A stretch of 64,000 nucleotides of DNA, taken from Niastella sp. OAS944 (GTDB lineage Bacteria > Bacteroidota > Bacteroidia > Chitinophagales > Chitinophagaceae). Each line of letters opens with the position of its first letter. The stretch's first letter is position 1. Positions 52,643 to 61,815 of this stretch are shown here, one piece after another. The translations under genes and the position numbers were made by a program. A model generated the notes under the pieces. It made no database searches, was not told the origin of the DNA, and saw only the letters and a program-made list of their open reading frames with translations. The stretch is from the NCBI GenBank assembly GCA_024809215.1, contig JANUBW010000002.1, positions 558,001-622,000 of the forward strand, in the 5' to 3' direction.

Positions 52643-55600
52643 TTATCCCTTAGGAAGAAGAACATGAAACTCCGTTCCTACCCCTTCTTTTGAACGTATA
52701 TAAATTTCCCCTTTATGATTTAACACAATCTTTTTACATAAAGCCAGTCCGATACCGGTACCTTCAAAACGTTCCCTTGCATTCAATCGCTGGAATATCT
52801 GAAAGACCTGTTCCATAAACGCTTTATCGATCCCAATCCCGTTGTCAGAAAAAATAATATCATAATAAGATAAGGCCTTATCGAGTGATGGATGCGTTTG
52901 CACTTCGGCATTAGTGAGCATTCTACAGGAGATATGGATCACCGGCGCTACATCCGGCCTGGAAAATTTAATGGCATTCCCGAGCAGGTTGAAAAAAAGC
53001 TGGTTCATTTGCAGTGGCACCGCTTTAATAACAGGCAGCTCATCCTGTGTTATAACGGCTTTTTTCTGTTCTATCAGCATATCAAAATCGTTCCTTACGT
53101 TTTGCAGAATAACGTTCAGGTTCACCTGTTCAAAAACATTAGCATCCAATACCTTTGAAAAATTAAGCACATCACTGATCATTCCCGACATCCGCTGTGC
53201 CGACAGGCTGATCTTATTTATCAGTTCCCTGGCCTCACCGGTTATATCTTTTCTATATCGTTCATTAAGCAGTGCCGAGAAAGTCTGGATCTTTCGCAAA
53301 GGTTCCTGTAAATCATGGGAGGCAATTGTTGCAAACTGTTCCAGGCTGTCATTTGACTGTTTAAGCAAGTTATTGGCTTCTTTAAGCGAAAGAGTGCGTT
53401 CATCTACTTTAGTTTCGAGTTCCCGCGAAAAATTGATCAGATCATTTTCCCGGTTCCTGCTATCTGTGATATCCTCAAAAGCCAGTAATATCAATAATTC
53501 GGCATCATCTTTTTTGGCAATGCGGCAGGCATTTAACAACAAGGTCCTTTCTCCAATATCTTCAAATTTTTGTTTGATCTCCACATCGGTAATACGGCCA
53601 TCCGTCAACAAACTATTTTCCAGTGCCGACCTAAACGCAGGAATATCCCATAATCGATTCTTCAGTTGATAAAAAGGTCTGCCTTCCGTTTCTTCTTCCG
53701 ATGTTTTGAACTTTTTATAATATGACTGGTTAGCCGTTCTTACTTTCATGTCCTTATCCAGCACAATAAGCGGCTCCCGGATAGTTGCTATTATGGATTC
53801 GGCATACAAACGGGCAATATTCAATTGTTCATTCCGGTCTAACAATTCCTGGTTCAGGGTAGTTAGCTCTTCATTAGTGCTTTGGATCTCTTCCTTCGAT
53901 GTTTCCAGCTCTTCATTCAGGCTTTGCAGCTCTTCACTACCCGACAACAGCTCCTCGTTTGCGCTTTGCAGTTCCTCATTAACCGCTTCCTGGTCTTCCG
54001 TAACGCTTCTGATATCTTCGCGCAACTGGGCCATTTCCTTTTCTAATTGACTATTCCGTTCGCTTTCTGCCATCCCTTTCAACATGGCTTCCCGCGTTGC
54101 CTCGTCAGGTTCTTCGCCCGGCATCCTAAGCCGCTCATCCCAAAAAAGGACCAGGTAATAGCGCTCTATCGTATTCAATAATGGAATAACTTCGAGGGCC
54201 ACCAACTGTTGTTTCTCTGGTGACACAAGAGGAATTCCTTTTTTAACCACCGGTTGATTGTCGGTTTTTGCTTTATGTAAAGCATTCCGCAGTTCAAAGG
54301 ACAGTCCCGGCTTAACCATTTTCAACACATTCAGACTGGGTTTTCCGGGCGGTGGTTCTAACCAGGCGCCGGTAGAACCCCTGAACTGAACAATATCCAT
54401 TTCTTCATTCACCACAACCCCTGAAGGTGAAAACCTTTGAATGACCGCCTCATCGGCGCTCCGCTGAAAATCATCGCGGCCCGGTTCCTTTTTACCATTG
54501 CTGCCATTGCCTTTTGGTATATTTTCCGTTTTACCGGAAACAAGATGTAAAAACTTTCCGGGAACGCTTTTTCTTGTATATATTTTTTCACTTTTACCAT
54601 AGGTTGCGAACAGCTCCGACGCGGGCGCTGTAGTTTCAGAATTACCCAGTAACAAATAACCGTTCTCATTCAACGCATAATGAAAAGTGGTCAGCGCCTT
54701 TTTTTGTAGAAATGTTTCCATATAGATCAGCACATTCCGGCAGCTGATCAGGCTCATTTTGGCAAATGGCGGATCTTTCAAAAAATTGTGACAGGCAAAC
54801 ACACACAGATCCCTGACGGTCTTATTGATATGATAACCGCCATTGACCCTGGTAAAATATTTTTCCAACAGGTAAGCGTTCAACCCGCCCATATCTTTTT
54901 TAGCGTATATGCCAATACGAGCCTTTGCGATTGACCTTTCAGAAATATCCGTTGCAAAGATCTGGATCTTATAGTCTGCAATCCTTTCTTCTAAATATTC
55001 ACTCAGGCTTATGGCCATTGAATAAGGCTCTTCTCCCGTAGAACAACCTGCGATCCAGAAGCGTATGGGATTGGCGTCGTCTTTACCCTTTAATACGTTC
55101 GGAAACACGGTTTCGCTTAGTGCTGTAAAAGTTTTGGGGTCGCGGAAGAAACCCGTCACCGGTATCAGCAGATCCTGATAAAGGAGGTCCTGTTCTGCAA
55201 TATTTTCCCTGAAAAAGGTGAGGTAATCAGTGATACTATCAATTTTATTTAAACCCATTCTGCGCATGATGCGCCTGCGAATGGTAGTTTGTTTGTAATA
55301 GGTAAAATCATTCCCTTTTCGCACACGCAGCAATGCAATTAATTGACGAAAAGCGTCTTCCCTGGCCGTTTTAATGTCCTCTTTCTCTCCTTCCATACTT
55401 ATTCTGAAGATCTCAGATATTCTGGCCAGTTGCAATGGGATCTCTTCGGGTGAAAGGATAAAATCAACAGCGTCGGCATCGATGGCGCTCTGCGGCATAC
55501 CGGAGTAAGCGGCAGACTGCGGTTCCTGTGCAAAAGTAAAACCACCATATTCTTTGATCGCCTTCAATCCCTGGGTACCATCGCTTGCAGTCCCCGATAA

Positions 55601-56014
55601 AACAACGCCGATGGCATGGCTTTGATGAACCACGGCCAGAGAGGTAAAAAAAAGATCGATGGGCATGTTCTTCTCACCTTTCGGCGCCCGGGGGCTTAAC
55701 TCAAGTCGGCCATCATTTGCCGTGAGCAATTTATTCGAAGGGATCACATAAACCCGGTTTGGTTCAACCCGTACATTATTGGTAATTTCCTGTACAGGTA
55801 TAGATGTTACCTTTTGCAGTATTTCTACCAGCATGCTATCATGCGAGGGCTCCAGGTGTTGTACCAAAATGTAAGCCACTCCTGCATTTTCCGGAATGGC
55901 CTTTATCAGCCTCTTAAAAGCATCGAGGCCCCCTGCTGAGGCCCCCACACCAACTACCGGAAAAAGGTTATCAGAGCGTTCCTTGCCCTTATCTTTATTG
56001 TGCAGTTCAGACAT
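52643..56014 (-). CDS. CheB/CheR/PAS-histidine kinase fusion protein
   Basis: About 1123 residues from the ATG at 56014. Order: CheB methylesterase (about 15-195, GVGASAGGLDAF nucleophile Ser region, VVLSGTASDGTQGLKAI); CheR methyltransferase (about 205-470, FFRDPKTF, IWIAGCSTGEEPYSMAISLSE-type SAM site); a long Glu/Gln-rich coiled coil (about 640-735, EELQSANEELLSGSEELQSLNEELE); PAS (about 740-860); HisKA (SHDLQEPLRK, phospho-His); ATPase (NLLGNAIKFSRP, FSDNGIGID, GTGIGLALCKKI). No receiver; the adjacent CheY-like protein is the probable partner. No chemotaxis genes are near. The stimulus is unknown. Confidence 0.95.
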   Translation of the reverse strand: MSELHNKDKGKERSDNLFPVVGVGASAGGLDAFKRLIKAIPENAGVAYILVQHLEPSHDSMLVEILQKVTSIPVQEITNNVRVEPNRVYVIPSNKLLTANDGRLELSPRAPKGEKNMPIDLFFTSLAVVHQSHAIGVVLSGTASDGTQGLKAIKEYGGFTFAQEPQSAAYSGMPQSAIDADAVDFILSPEEIPLQLARISEIFRISMEGEKEDIKTAREDAFRQLIALLRVRKGNDFTYYKQTTIRRRIMRRMGLNKIDSITDYLTFFRENIAEQDLLYQDLLIPVTGFFRDPKTFTALSETVFPNVLKGKDDANPIRFWIAGCSTGEEPYSMAISLSEYLEERIADYKIQIFATDISERSIAKARIGIYAKKDMGGLNAYLLEKYFTRVNGGYHINKTVRDLCVFACHNFLKDPPFAKMSLISCRNVLIYMETFLQKKALTTFHYALNENGYLLLGNSETTAPASELFATYGKSEKIYTRKSVPGKFLHLVSGKTENIPKGNGSNGKKEPGRDDFQRSADEAVIQRFSPSGVVVNEEMDIVQFRGSTGAWLEPPPGKPSLNVLKMVKPGLSFELRNALHKAKTDNQPVVKKGIPLVSPEKQQLVALEVIPLLNTIERYYLVLFWDERLRMPGEEPDEATREAMLKGMAESERNSQLEKEMAQLREDIRSVTEDQEAVNEELQSANEELLSGSEELQSLNEELETSKEEIQSTNEELTTLNQELLDRNEQLNIARLYAESIIATIREPLIVLDKDMKVRTANQSYYKKFKTSEEETEGRPFYQLKNRLWDIPAFRSALENSLLTDGRITDVEIKQKFEDIGERTLLLNACRIAKKDDAELLILLAFEDITDSRNRENDLINFSRELETKVDERTLSLKEANNLLKQSNDSLEQFATIASHDLQEPLRKIQTFSALLNERYRKDITGEARELINKISLSAQRMSGMISDVLNFSKVLDANVFEQVNLNVILQNVRNDFDMLIEQKKAVITQDELPVIKAVPLQMNQLFFNLLGNAIKFSRPDVAPVIHISCRMLTNAEVQTHPSLDKALSYYDIIFSDNGIGIDKAFMEQVFQIFQRLNARERFEGTGIGLALCKKIVLNHKGEIYIRSKEGVGTEFHVLLPKG

Positions 56015-56079
56015 GATATAATATTTGCTGAAAATTATGATCAGCAAACTCTTACAAGGTACGTTTATTCATACAATGA

Positions 56080-57621
56080 TCACAAATTGCCTTCCTTCTC
56101 TTTATTTTGAAGATATGCATATGCATTATGCGACAGGGCGGAACCCGGCAGCCATTGCCACCAGATACCGAGATCTGCTTTAATAATATTAAAATAGAAC
56201 TCGGGCAATTGCTGTGACTCCCCTTCAAAGTATTTTCTAAAGTTGCGGTCCTGTATAAGGTTTTGCCTTACCTGCCGGTAGAACTTTAACCTGCCCCATC
56301 CTTCTGAAGAAATGGCACGCATAATATTCATCCACCTGGCATTAAAACCTTGTGTATTTATAAAACGGCGATAAATTGCCTTTAAGGAAAATGCATATTC
56401 GGTAAGGTCTATCACCTTGCCGTAAAAATCGACCCAATCATAATTTTTAGGTTTCACATTCATGGCCAGGTGATTGTTTAAAAAATGAAAAGGAAAAGGA
56501 AGTACCCGCTTTGTTTTCTGGTATTCCAAATTTAACGGCGCCGCCTCACCGAAAGCAGTAAGCAGCGAAAATCCCGGAAAAGCGTTTGGTGAATGATCTA
56601 TAAAGCGTTTGGTAAGTTCAAAAGGTTCGGCCCCGGCATCACTGTCGAGCCCCAGCACAAAGTTGGTTTGCACATATGGCACATAACGAAAAATAGTATT
56701 GATATGTTCCGAGATCTGCTTCACTTTATCAATACCGGTAATATGCGATGACCGTGATTTGTTACCCAGCTCATACCACGATTCAACACCAGGCAACAGG
56801 GCGGTAAATCCATTTTCCTTTAACTTGTTCAGATGAGCTTCTGTAAGCACCGAAAGGCTGCTTTCCGCCACAAAACGAAAACTTTTTGGTGGTGCAGCTG
56901 CAGCAATGGCATCCATACTTTCTTCGAACCGTATTCCAAAATTCGGGTCATGCCAGCCTATCCATGGCTGTTTAAACTTAGTAAGCAAAAATTTAAGATC
57001 AGAACTTATGGTTTTATTATCCAATGCCTGGTAACTTACCGTTGAATCAATGCAAAACGGGCAGGTATAAGGGCAGCCCACACTTCCCAGTATAGGCACA
57101 ATTTTTATAAAAGGGGCTTTCTTTAAAGTAGGTTCAATAAATTTCCATCGTTCCTGTATACCACATAAATCGGCCGGTTGTTTACCGGCACATATTTTTT
57201 TTCCTACAGGGCGCTGGGGTACACAATTATTTAATAGATCGGTTATTATTCCCCGGTTGGTAAACCCCAGCACATAGTCAAAATACTGAACGGCATCATC
57301 GGGATAACACCGTGCATGCGGCCCCCCTAACACCGTTATCACGCCCTGGCTACGGAAATAGTTACTAACTGCATAGGCCAGAAGCGCGGCCTGGGTAAAG
57401 GAACTGATAAAAATAAGGTCTATATCTTTCGGAAGTTCTTTGCTCAGATCTTCGTTACCGGTATAGCAGATCATATTAACCTTATGTCCTTCCTGTTCGC
57501 ACCAGGTAGCTATTACCTGAGGCATTATACTGGCCAGGTTAGCATGCATGATCCTTGCCCATAATGACCTCGAAGGTTTTTTACATACAAGGTCAATAAC
57601 ACCAATTTTAAGAGTTCTCAT
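56080..57621 (-). CDS. B12-binding-domain radical SAM protein
   Basis: 513 residues. N-terminal cobalamin-binding-like Rossmann domain (about 5-125, ending VITVLGGPHARCYPDDAV; the DxHxxG His motif is not seen, so base-off cobalamin ligation is doubtful). Radical SAM core with the 4Fe-4S cysteines CPYTCPFC (183, 187, 190). The C-terminal part contains DWVDFYGKVIDL and is not assignable. The start overlaps the desaturase gene by 14 bp, which indicates tight coupling. It may modify an acyl chain or another lipid; this is inferred only from the neighbour. Confidence 0.85.
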   Translation of the reverse strand: MRTLKIGVIDLVCKKPSRSLWARIMHANLASIMPQVIATWCEQEGHKVNMICYTGNEDLSKELPKDIDLIFISSFTQAALLAYAVSNYFRSQGVITVLGGPHARCYPDDAVQYFDYVLGFTNRGIITDLLNNCVPQRPVGKKICAGKQPADLCGIQERWKFIEPTLKKAPFIKIVPILGSVGCPYTCPFCIDSTVSYQALDNKTISSDLKFLLTKFKQPWIGWHDPNFGIRFEESMDAIAAAAPPKSFRFVAESSLSVLTEAHLNKLKENGFTALLPGVESWYELGNKSRSSHITGIDKVKQISEHINTIFRYVPYVQTNFVLGLDSDAGAEPFELTKRFIDHSPNAFPGFSLLTAFGEAAPLNLEYQKTKRVLPFPFHFLNNHLAMNVKPKNYDWVDFYGKVIDLTEYAFSLKAIYRRFINTQGFNARWMNIMRAISSEGWGRLKFYRQVRQNLIQDRNFRKYFEGESQQLPEFYFNIIKADLGIWWQWLPGSALSHNAYAYLQNKEKEGNL

Positions 57622-58696
57622 ATTGTTGATAGTTACTTCCTAATTGTTTCATTAGCCGCACATGCGAGTAAACAGCCTGTCTCATGGTTGGGTAATAGTT
57701 ATAGGGCAGGCCAAATAATTCACATTGTTTCCGTATTATTTTGCTCAATGCCGGATAATGCACATGACTGATTTGCGGAAAAAGATGGTGTTCTATTTGA
57801 AAATTCAATCCGCCAACCAACCAGCAGATCACTATATTTCGAGGGGCAAAATCGGCGGTGGTCTTCACTTCATGAATAGCCCATTCAGATGCTATTACCT
57901 TGTCATTTTCCGTAACCGATTCAAAAGAAGTTTTTTCTACCACATGGGCCAATTGAAATACAACAGATAAAACAAGCCCCATTGTTATATGAAGAATTAA
58001 AAAACCGGTGAGCCATGCCTGCCAACCTAAAAAATAAATTGGTACAACAGCATAAAAAAAAGCATAAAGCACTTTACTAAACCAGAATATAATATGCTGA
58101 CGTGCATCAATTTTACTAATTACTGTAGATTGTATCTTTCTAGTAAAGTATTTATAAAAATCAGTACCCCACATCCAGGCAAGTGTGCTTACAGAATACA
58201 GGATGAACATATAAATGAACTGGTAACGATGTATAGGCCTCCATTTTTGGGTATTGCACTGCCTTAATAGCGGGCCATTGTCGATATCACTATCAACCCC
58301 GTCAATATTGGTATAGGTATGATGAATAATGTTGTGTTTAATCTTCCAGATAAAGGCATTGCTGCCTAAAACATTCATACTTAATCCCATAAACTCATTC
58401 ACCCATTTTTTGGCTGAATAACTGCCATGACAGGCATCATGCATAACGTTAAACGCTATACAAACCAGGGTTAATCCCAAGAGCACAGAAAGCAAAACGC
58501 CTACCGGCCAGCTATAATTACCAAGTAAAAGCCAGATATACATGCCAATACCTAACGGTATCAATACTATCGCTTTTAAATACAATTTCCAGTTACCGGT
58601 TTTTTTGAGCCCGTTGTTTTGAAAATAGGTATTCACTGAGGCCCTTACAGATTGTAAAAACAAATGGTTCCTGTTATCAAATGTTACTCTGGGCAT
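57608..58696 (-). CDS. Membrane fatty-acid desaturase, paralogue of that at 26304
   Basis: 362 residues. His boxes HDACH (86-90), HNIIHH (121-126) and QVEHH-type QIEHHLFPQISHVHYP (about 300). Same layout, box positions and terminal VRLMKQLG(S/R)N as the desaturase at 26304-27383, so an internal gene duplication is clear. Front-end type by the Q in box 3. First gene of an operon with the radical SAM gene. Confidence 0.93.
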   Translation of the reverse strand: MPRVTFDNRNHLFLQSVRASVNTYFQNNGLKKTGNWKLYLKAIVLIPLGIGMYIWLLLGNYSWPVGVLLSVLLGLTLVCIAFNVMHDACHGSYSAKKWVNEFMGLSMNVLGSNAFIWKIKHNIIHHTYTNIDGVDSDIDNGPLLRQCNTQKWRPIHRYQFIYMFILYSVSTLAWMWGTDFYKYFTRKIQSTVISKIDARQHIIFWFSKVLYAFFYAVVPIYFLGWQAWLTGFLILHITMGLVLSVVFQLAHVVEKTSFESVTENDKVIASEWAIHEVKTTADFAPRNIVICWLVGGLNFQIEHHLFPQISHVHYPALSKIIRKQCELFGLPYNYYPTMRQAVYSHVRLMKQLGSNYQQYENS

Positions 58697-58931
58697 ATCC
58701 GAACCGCATTGGTAAATAAATGTTTTTGTATGTGTTGTAACAAAATATATGATCTAAATCAACTATCCTGTCTGTATTAAAGTTGCCTTATTTTCGTCAT
58801 AAAACTGTTATACACTTTTGTTACCAATTTATATTATTCACACATCCTTATGTATTTAAATACAACACAAAAACATTTGCGTTGGGTAACAGTGGAGCAG
58901 GTTTTGAATGCAGTCGTTTTTATTCCTAAAT

Positions 58932-58960
58932 AAAAAAGGGCCAGGATAAAGATCCAGCCC
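58932..58960 (-). terminator. Intrinsic terminator in shared intergenic element, copy A
   Basis: On the minus strand AGGGCTGGAT...ATCC-T-GGCCCT folds (one bulge, two G-U) and is followed by TTTTTTATTT. It would end a transcript from the small membrane protein gene at 59245. The flanking 58932-58993 resembles 63598-63657. Confidence 0.7.
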
Positions 58961-59089
58961 TGATTTAATCCAATATCCTATGAAAAACCATAACAAAGAT
59001 AAAGTCCTGTTTCCGATCCCCGTTATACAGTTCATTAAACATGTTACATAATTCACACATTTAATTAATAAATTGAATTATTCCATGTA

Positions 59090-59245
59090 CTATAGAGACT
59101 TATTACCTGTCACATGACTCAACAGTAATAAAATAAAAGCCGCAATAAGCAGGAGGTGAATAGCGCCATCTGCATTATAACCCAGGTATCCTATAAGCCA
59201 CGCAACACTGAGAACAATGCTGGCGACAAACATTAAATCCCCCAT
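59090..59245 (-). CDS. Small Lmo0937-like (DUF5670-type) membrane protein
   Basis: 51 residues, two hydrophobic helices (LMFVASIVLSVAWLIGYLGY and AIHLLLIAAFILLLLSH) joined by a short loop with NADG, ending in a polar HVTGNKSL tail. The pattern of a W-L-x-G helix, loop and I-H-x-L-L-x-I-A helix matches the Lmo0937 family of tiny stress-related membrane proteins. ATG at 59245, stop at 59090. Confidence 0.75.
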   Translation of the reverse strand: MGDLMFVASIVLSVAWLIGYLGYNADGAIHLLLIAAFILLLLSHVTGNKSL

Positions 59246-59293
59246 AACTTATTTTTTTAACTGTTAAAATATCCTCAGAAATTGCAAAGCGGT

Positions 59294-59581
59294 TTACCTG
59301 ATAATATGAAAACTATTCTTGTAATCGATTAATGTATGTAGTAGTTTGATCTTTTCAATGATCTTATTTCTTAAATGGCCATGAAACCTTATTTTATTAA
59401 CTTCGTTCAAAGCGCTTTCATAAGAGATGAGTGCTTGTTCAAAATTTCCGCTATTTTCATTCTGCAGCGCCTTAACAAATAACTCAACCGGAATATTCTT
59501 CCTTCGTAAAACCCAGGAACGAATAACAAGGAATGCGACTGACAAAAATATGAGCATTAAAAAGTAATAATAAACTGGCAT
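59294..59581 (-). CDS. Membrane-anchored TPR-like small protein
   Basis: 95 residues: one N-terminal membrane helix (about 5-22, YYFLMLIFLSVAFLVIRSW), then a helical hairpin typical of TPR-like pairs (FVKALQNENSGNFEQALISYESALNEVNK). Too short for a full TPR domain. Function unknown. The AraC gene lies upstream on the same strand. Confidence 0.65.
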   Translation of the reverse strand: MPVYYYFLMLIFLSVAFLVIRSWVLRRKNIPVELFVKALQNENSGNFEQALISYESALNEVNKIRFHGHLRNKIIEKIKLLHTLIDYKNSFHIIR

Positions 59582-59705
59582 ATACTGGATCTTTTAATTG
59601 CCGCTGCCGGTAAACCACCTGCAAAGTTGATACCTTATTTATTCATTCCTGTTACATAACTTTCGAAAAGAGTTATAAGATTCACATAAGCATAAGAGGG
59701 GAATT

Positions 59706-60290
59706 TCAAATTTCATCAAGCATGGACCTTCGTTTATTTTTAAGCTGTTTAAAATGTGAAGGCGTAAGACCCGTAACCTTTTTAAACTGTGCCGAAAGGT
59801 GCGCAACACTGCTATAGTGCATACGGTAAGCGATTTCGGTTAAATTAAACTCATTATATACGAGTAATTCTTTTACCCGTTCAATTTTGTGAGCGATCAG
59901 GAATTTCTCGATAGTTGTGCCCTGTACTTCTGAAAAGAGATTGGCCAGATAAGTATAATCGTAGTTAAGTTTCTGACTTAAATACTCCGAGAAATTTACG
60001 GTCAATGGCTCTTCTGAATTGTGAACTAAGTCAATAATGACATTTTTTATTTTCTGGATCAAAATGCTCTTTTTGTCATCCATCAATTCGAGGCCCGATT
60101 TCAACAATGCGATCCTTAACTGTTCATGGTGCTCAATTGAAATCTTTTCAATCAATTCAGCTTCACCCAATTCCACTGAAATATAATGGTATCCAAGTTT
60201 AGACAGTTCCTCTTTTACAACCATTTTACAGCGGAGGCAAACCATATTTTTAATATAAAGTTTCACACGTGCTCTTTTACGGAGTGACAA
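59706..60290 (-). CDS. AraC family regulator with HMA-like N-terminal domain
   Basis: 194 residues. N-terminal ferredoxin-like HMA fold (about 9-75, VKLYIKNMVCLRCKMVVKEELSKLGY) with Cys18-x-x-Cys21, the spacing used by copper and zinc chaperones. C-terminal AraC HTH (about 95-185, LSQKLNYDYTYLANLFSEVQGTTIEKFLI and LTEIAYRMHYSSVAHLSAQFKKVTGLTPSHFK). This suggests metal- or redox-responsive control. GTG at 60266 would also serve as a start, removing eight residues. Confidence 0.88.
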   Translation of the reverse strand: MSLRKRARVKLYIKNMVCLRCKMVVKEELSKLGYHYISVELGEAELIEKISIEHHEQLRIALLKSGLELMDDKKSILIQKIKNVIIDLVHNSEEPLTVNFSEYLSQKLNYDYTYLANLFSEVQGTTIEKFLIAHKIERVKELLVYNEFNLTEIAYRMHYSSVAHLSAQFKKVTGLTPSHFKQLKNKRRSMLDEI

Positions 60291-60553
60291 GATGAAGAAA
60301 GCCAGTGGGATGTGCAGGTTTCCCTTACTTAAATGTACATAAAAACTTCCTTATTTATCTCCTTTCGGAATCAACAGACAACTAATTGATTATTTGAACA
60401 GTAACTCATAATATCCATCTGTTTTGTTTATTAATACTATTACTAACAATGTGAGAATGATATAAGTTCTTTATTCAATGATATAACAGCCAATTGGGTT
60501 AAAAAGTGCAGTTTTGCCTGTGTTGTAATTATGCAATGCCACAAATAGATAAT

Positions 60554-60853
60554 ATGAATAATGAGAAGTTTGATTCTGCCAACTATCCAAGGGCCATGAG
60601 TGAGCTATCGGCCTTAAAACGGGGCACCTCAGACACCCCTGTTTATTTCAAAGTTGAGATCATTGTATCATTTTTAAAGAATCATAGCCTGAATGTGGCC
60701 TGGGTTGAAGCGAATCCATCACTTAGCAGAATGATCACCTCAGGCTTTTTCAAAACATCGAATCTGGAATCGATCTTCGATGCAGGCCGTAATAGTAAAA
60801 GCTTTTTAAAAGAATATGAAGCCTATATAAGCAATCAGATCCTAGAGAATTGA
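60554..60853 (+). CDS. Hypothetical small soluble protein
   Basis: 99 residues from the ATG at 60554 (MNNEKFDSANYPRAMSELSALKRG); an upstream Met at 60536 is possible. Mixed alpha/beta composition, no signal or membrane segment. About 75 bp upstream is ATATAACAGCCAA, similar to ATATAACAGCTAA before the partial gene at 63953, hinting at shared control. No family recognised. Confidence 0.6.
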   Translation: MNNEKFDSANYPRAMSELSALKRGTSDTPVYFKVEIIVSFLKNHSLNVAWVEANPSLSRMITSGFFKTSNLESIFDAGRNSKSFLKEYEAYISNQILEN

Positions 60854-60887
60854 TAGCTGATCATTCCGTATCCGCATCAGCTACCTT

Positions 60888-61802
60888 TTACTTCGGCCAG
60901 ATCTCTTTCGTTTCTAAATGTACAGCATAAGACCTGGGAATAATTTTTCCTCCATACATACACGCGTATACTTTGGTAAACGTAGCCCCAAAGTATACAA
61001 TAACGCTTGAATAATAAATCCACAACAGAAGGACCATCAAACTTCCTGCAACGCCATAGGTAGAGGTTGTATGAAGATGCCCAAGAAAATAGCCTATGGC
61101 AGCTTTGCCAATCATAAATAAAACGGAAGTGAAAATAGCACCCTTCATCGCATCTTTCCATTTTACTTCTCCATCGGGCAGGTATTTGAATATGAACATA
61201 AACAATATTGCTACAATGGCAATAATAAAGATCCGGTTAATTGTAAATACTATAAAAACGCTGGCCCCTGCAAAAAAGTTAACCAGGTAATTACCCATAA
61301 CGTCAATCAGCAGATTGATTATTAATGACAAAACGAGTGTGCAACCAATAATGCTGAATACGCCTAAAGAAATAACTCTTCTGATAAGATAATTTTTCCT
61401 GTCAAGCCTTGGTATTGGTTTCAGCATCCAGATGTTATTAACAGCATCCTGCACTTCTGTAAAAACGGCAATAATACCGATAACCATCAAAATAATTCCC
61501 GTCACCCTGGCAACAAAAGAATTTTGTGGAGAAGCAACATGTTGAATCATTTGCTGAATTTGCATGGCCGCCACATCTCCCACCTGCAAACGTATTTCCG
61601 AAAAGATCCTTCCTTCCATAGCCTGTCTTCCAAAAATATATCCGAATAATGAAATGGTAATAATAAGTAAAGGAGCCAGTGAAAAGATGGTATAGTAAGA
61701 AAGTGAGGCGCTATAACGCAGGTAATTTTCAGATGCAAAGGTTTTAAGCGTTGTTTTGAAAGCCCGCCATAGTTGCGAAAAAAAGACAGGGACCCATTTC
61801 AT
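60888..61802 (-). CDS. YihY/virulence-factor-BrkB family membrane protein
   Basis: About 304 residues from the ATG at 61802, 13 bp beyond the AI-2E stop; the frame open upstream would overlap that gene. Six predicted helices with the family blocks YLRYSASLSYYTIFSLAPLLIITISLFGYIFG and STYGVAGSLMVLLLWIYYSSVIVYFGATFTKVYA near the end. Once called ribonuclease BN, the family is a set of inner-membrane proteins whose substrate is not settled. Confidence 0.92.
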   Translation of the reverse strand: MKWVPVFFSQLWRAFKTTLKTFASENYLRYSASLSYYTIFSLAPLLIITISLFGYIFGRQAMEGRIFSEIRLQVGDVAAMQIQQMIQHVASPQNSFVARVTGIILMVIGIIAVFTEVQDAVNNIWMLKPIPRLDRKNYLIRRVISLGVFSIIGCTLVLSLIINLLIDVMGNYLVNFFAGASVFIVFTINRIFIIAIVAILFMFIFKYLPDGEVKWKDAMKGAIFTSVLFMIGKAAIGYFLGHLHTTSTYGVAGSLMVLLLWIYYSSVIVYFGATFTKVYACMYGGKIIPRSYAVHLETKEIWPK

Positions 61803-61815
61803 GAGCTTATTTTTA

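Noticed and set aside
56080-58696. Complete natural-product biosynthetic cluster
   Set aside because: Only a desaturase and a radical SAM gene are adjacent; no carrier protein, synthase or transporter in the same operon.
58856-59056. 66-codon minus-strand frame
   Set aside because: It overlaps the terminator element and the spacer. Part of it resembles a frame in copy B at 63598, but that follows from the DNA similarity, not evidence of coding.
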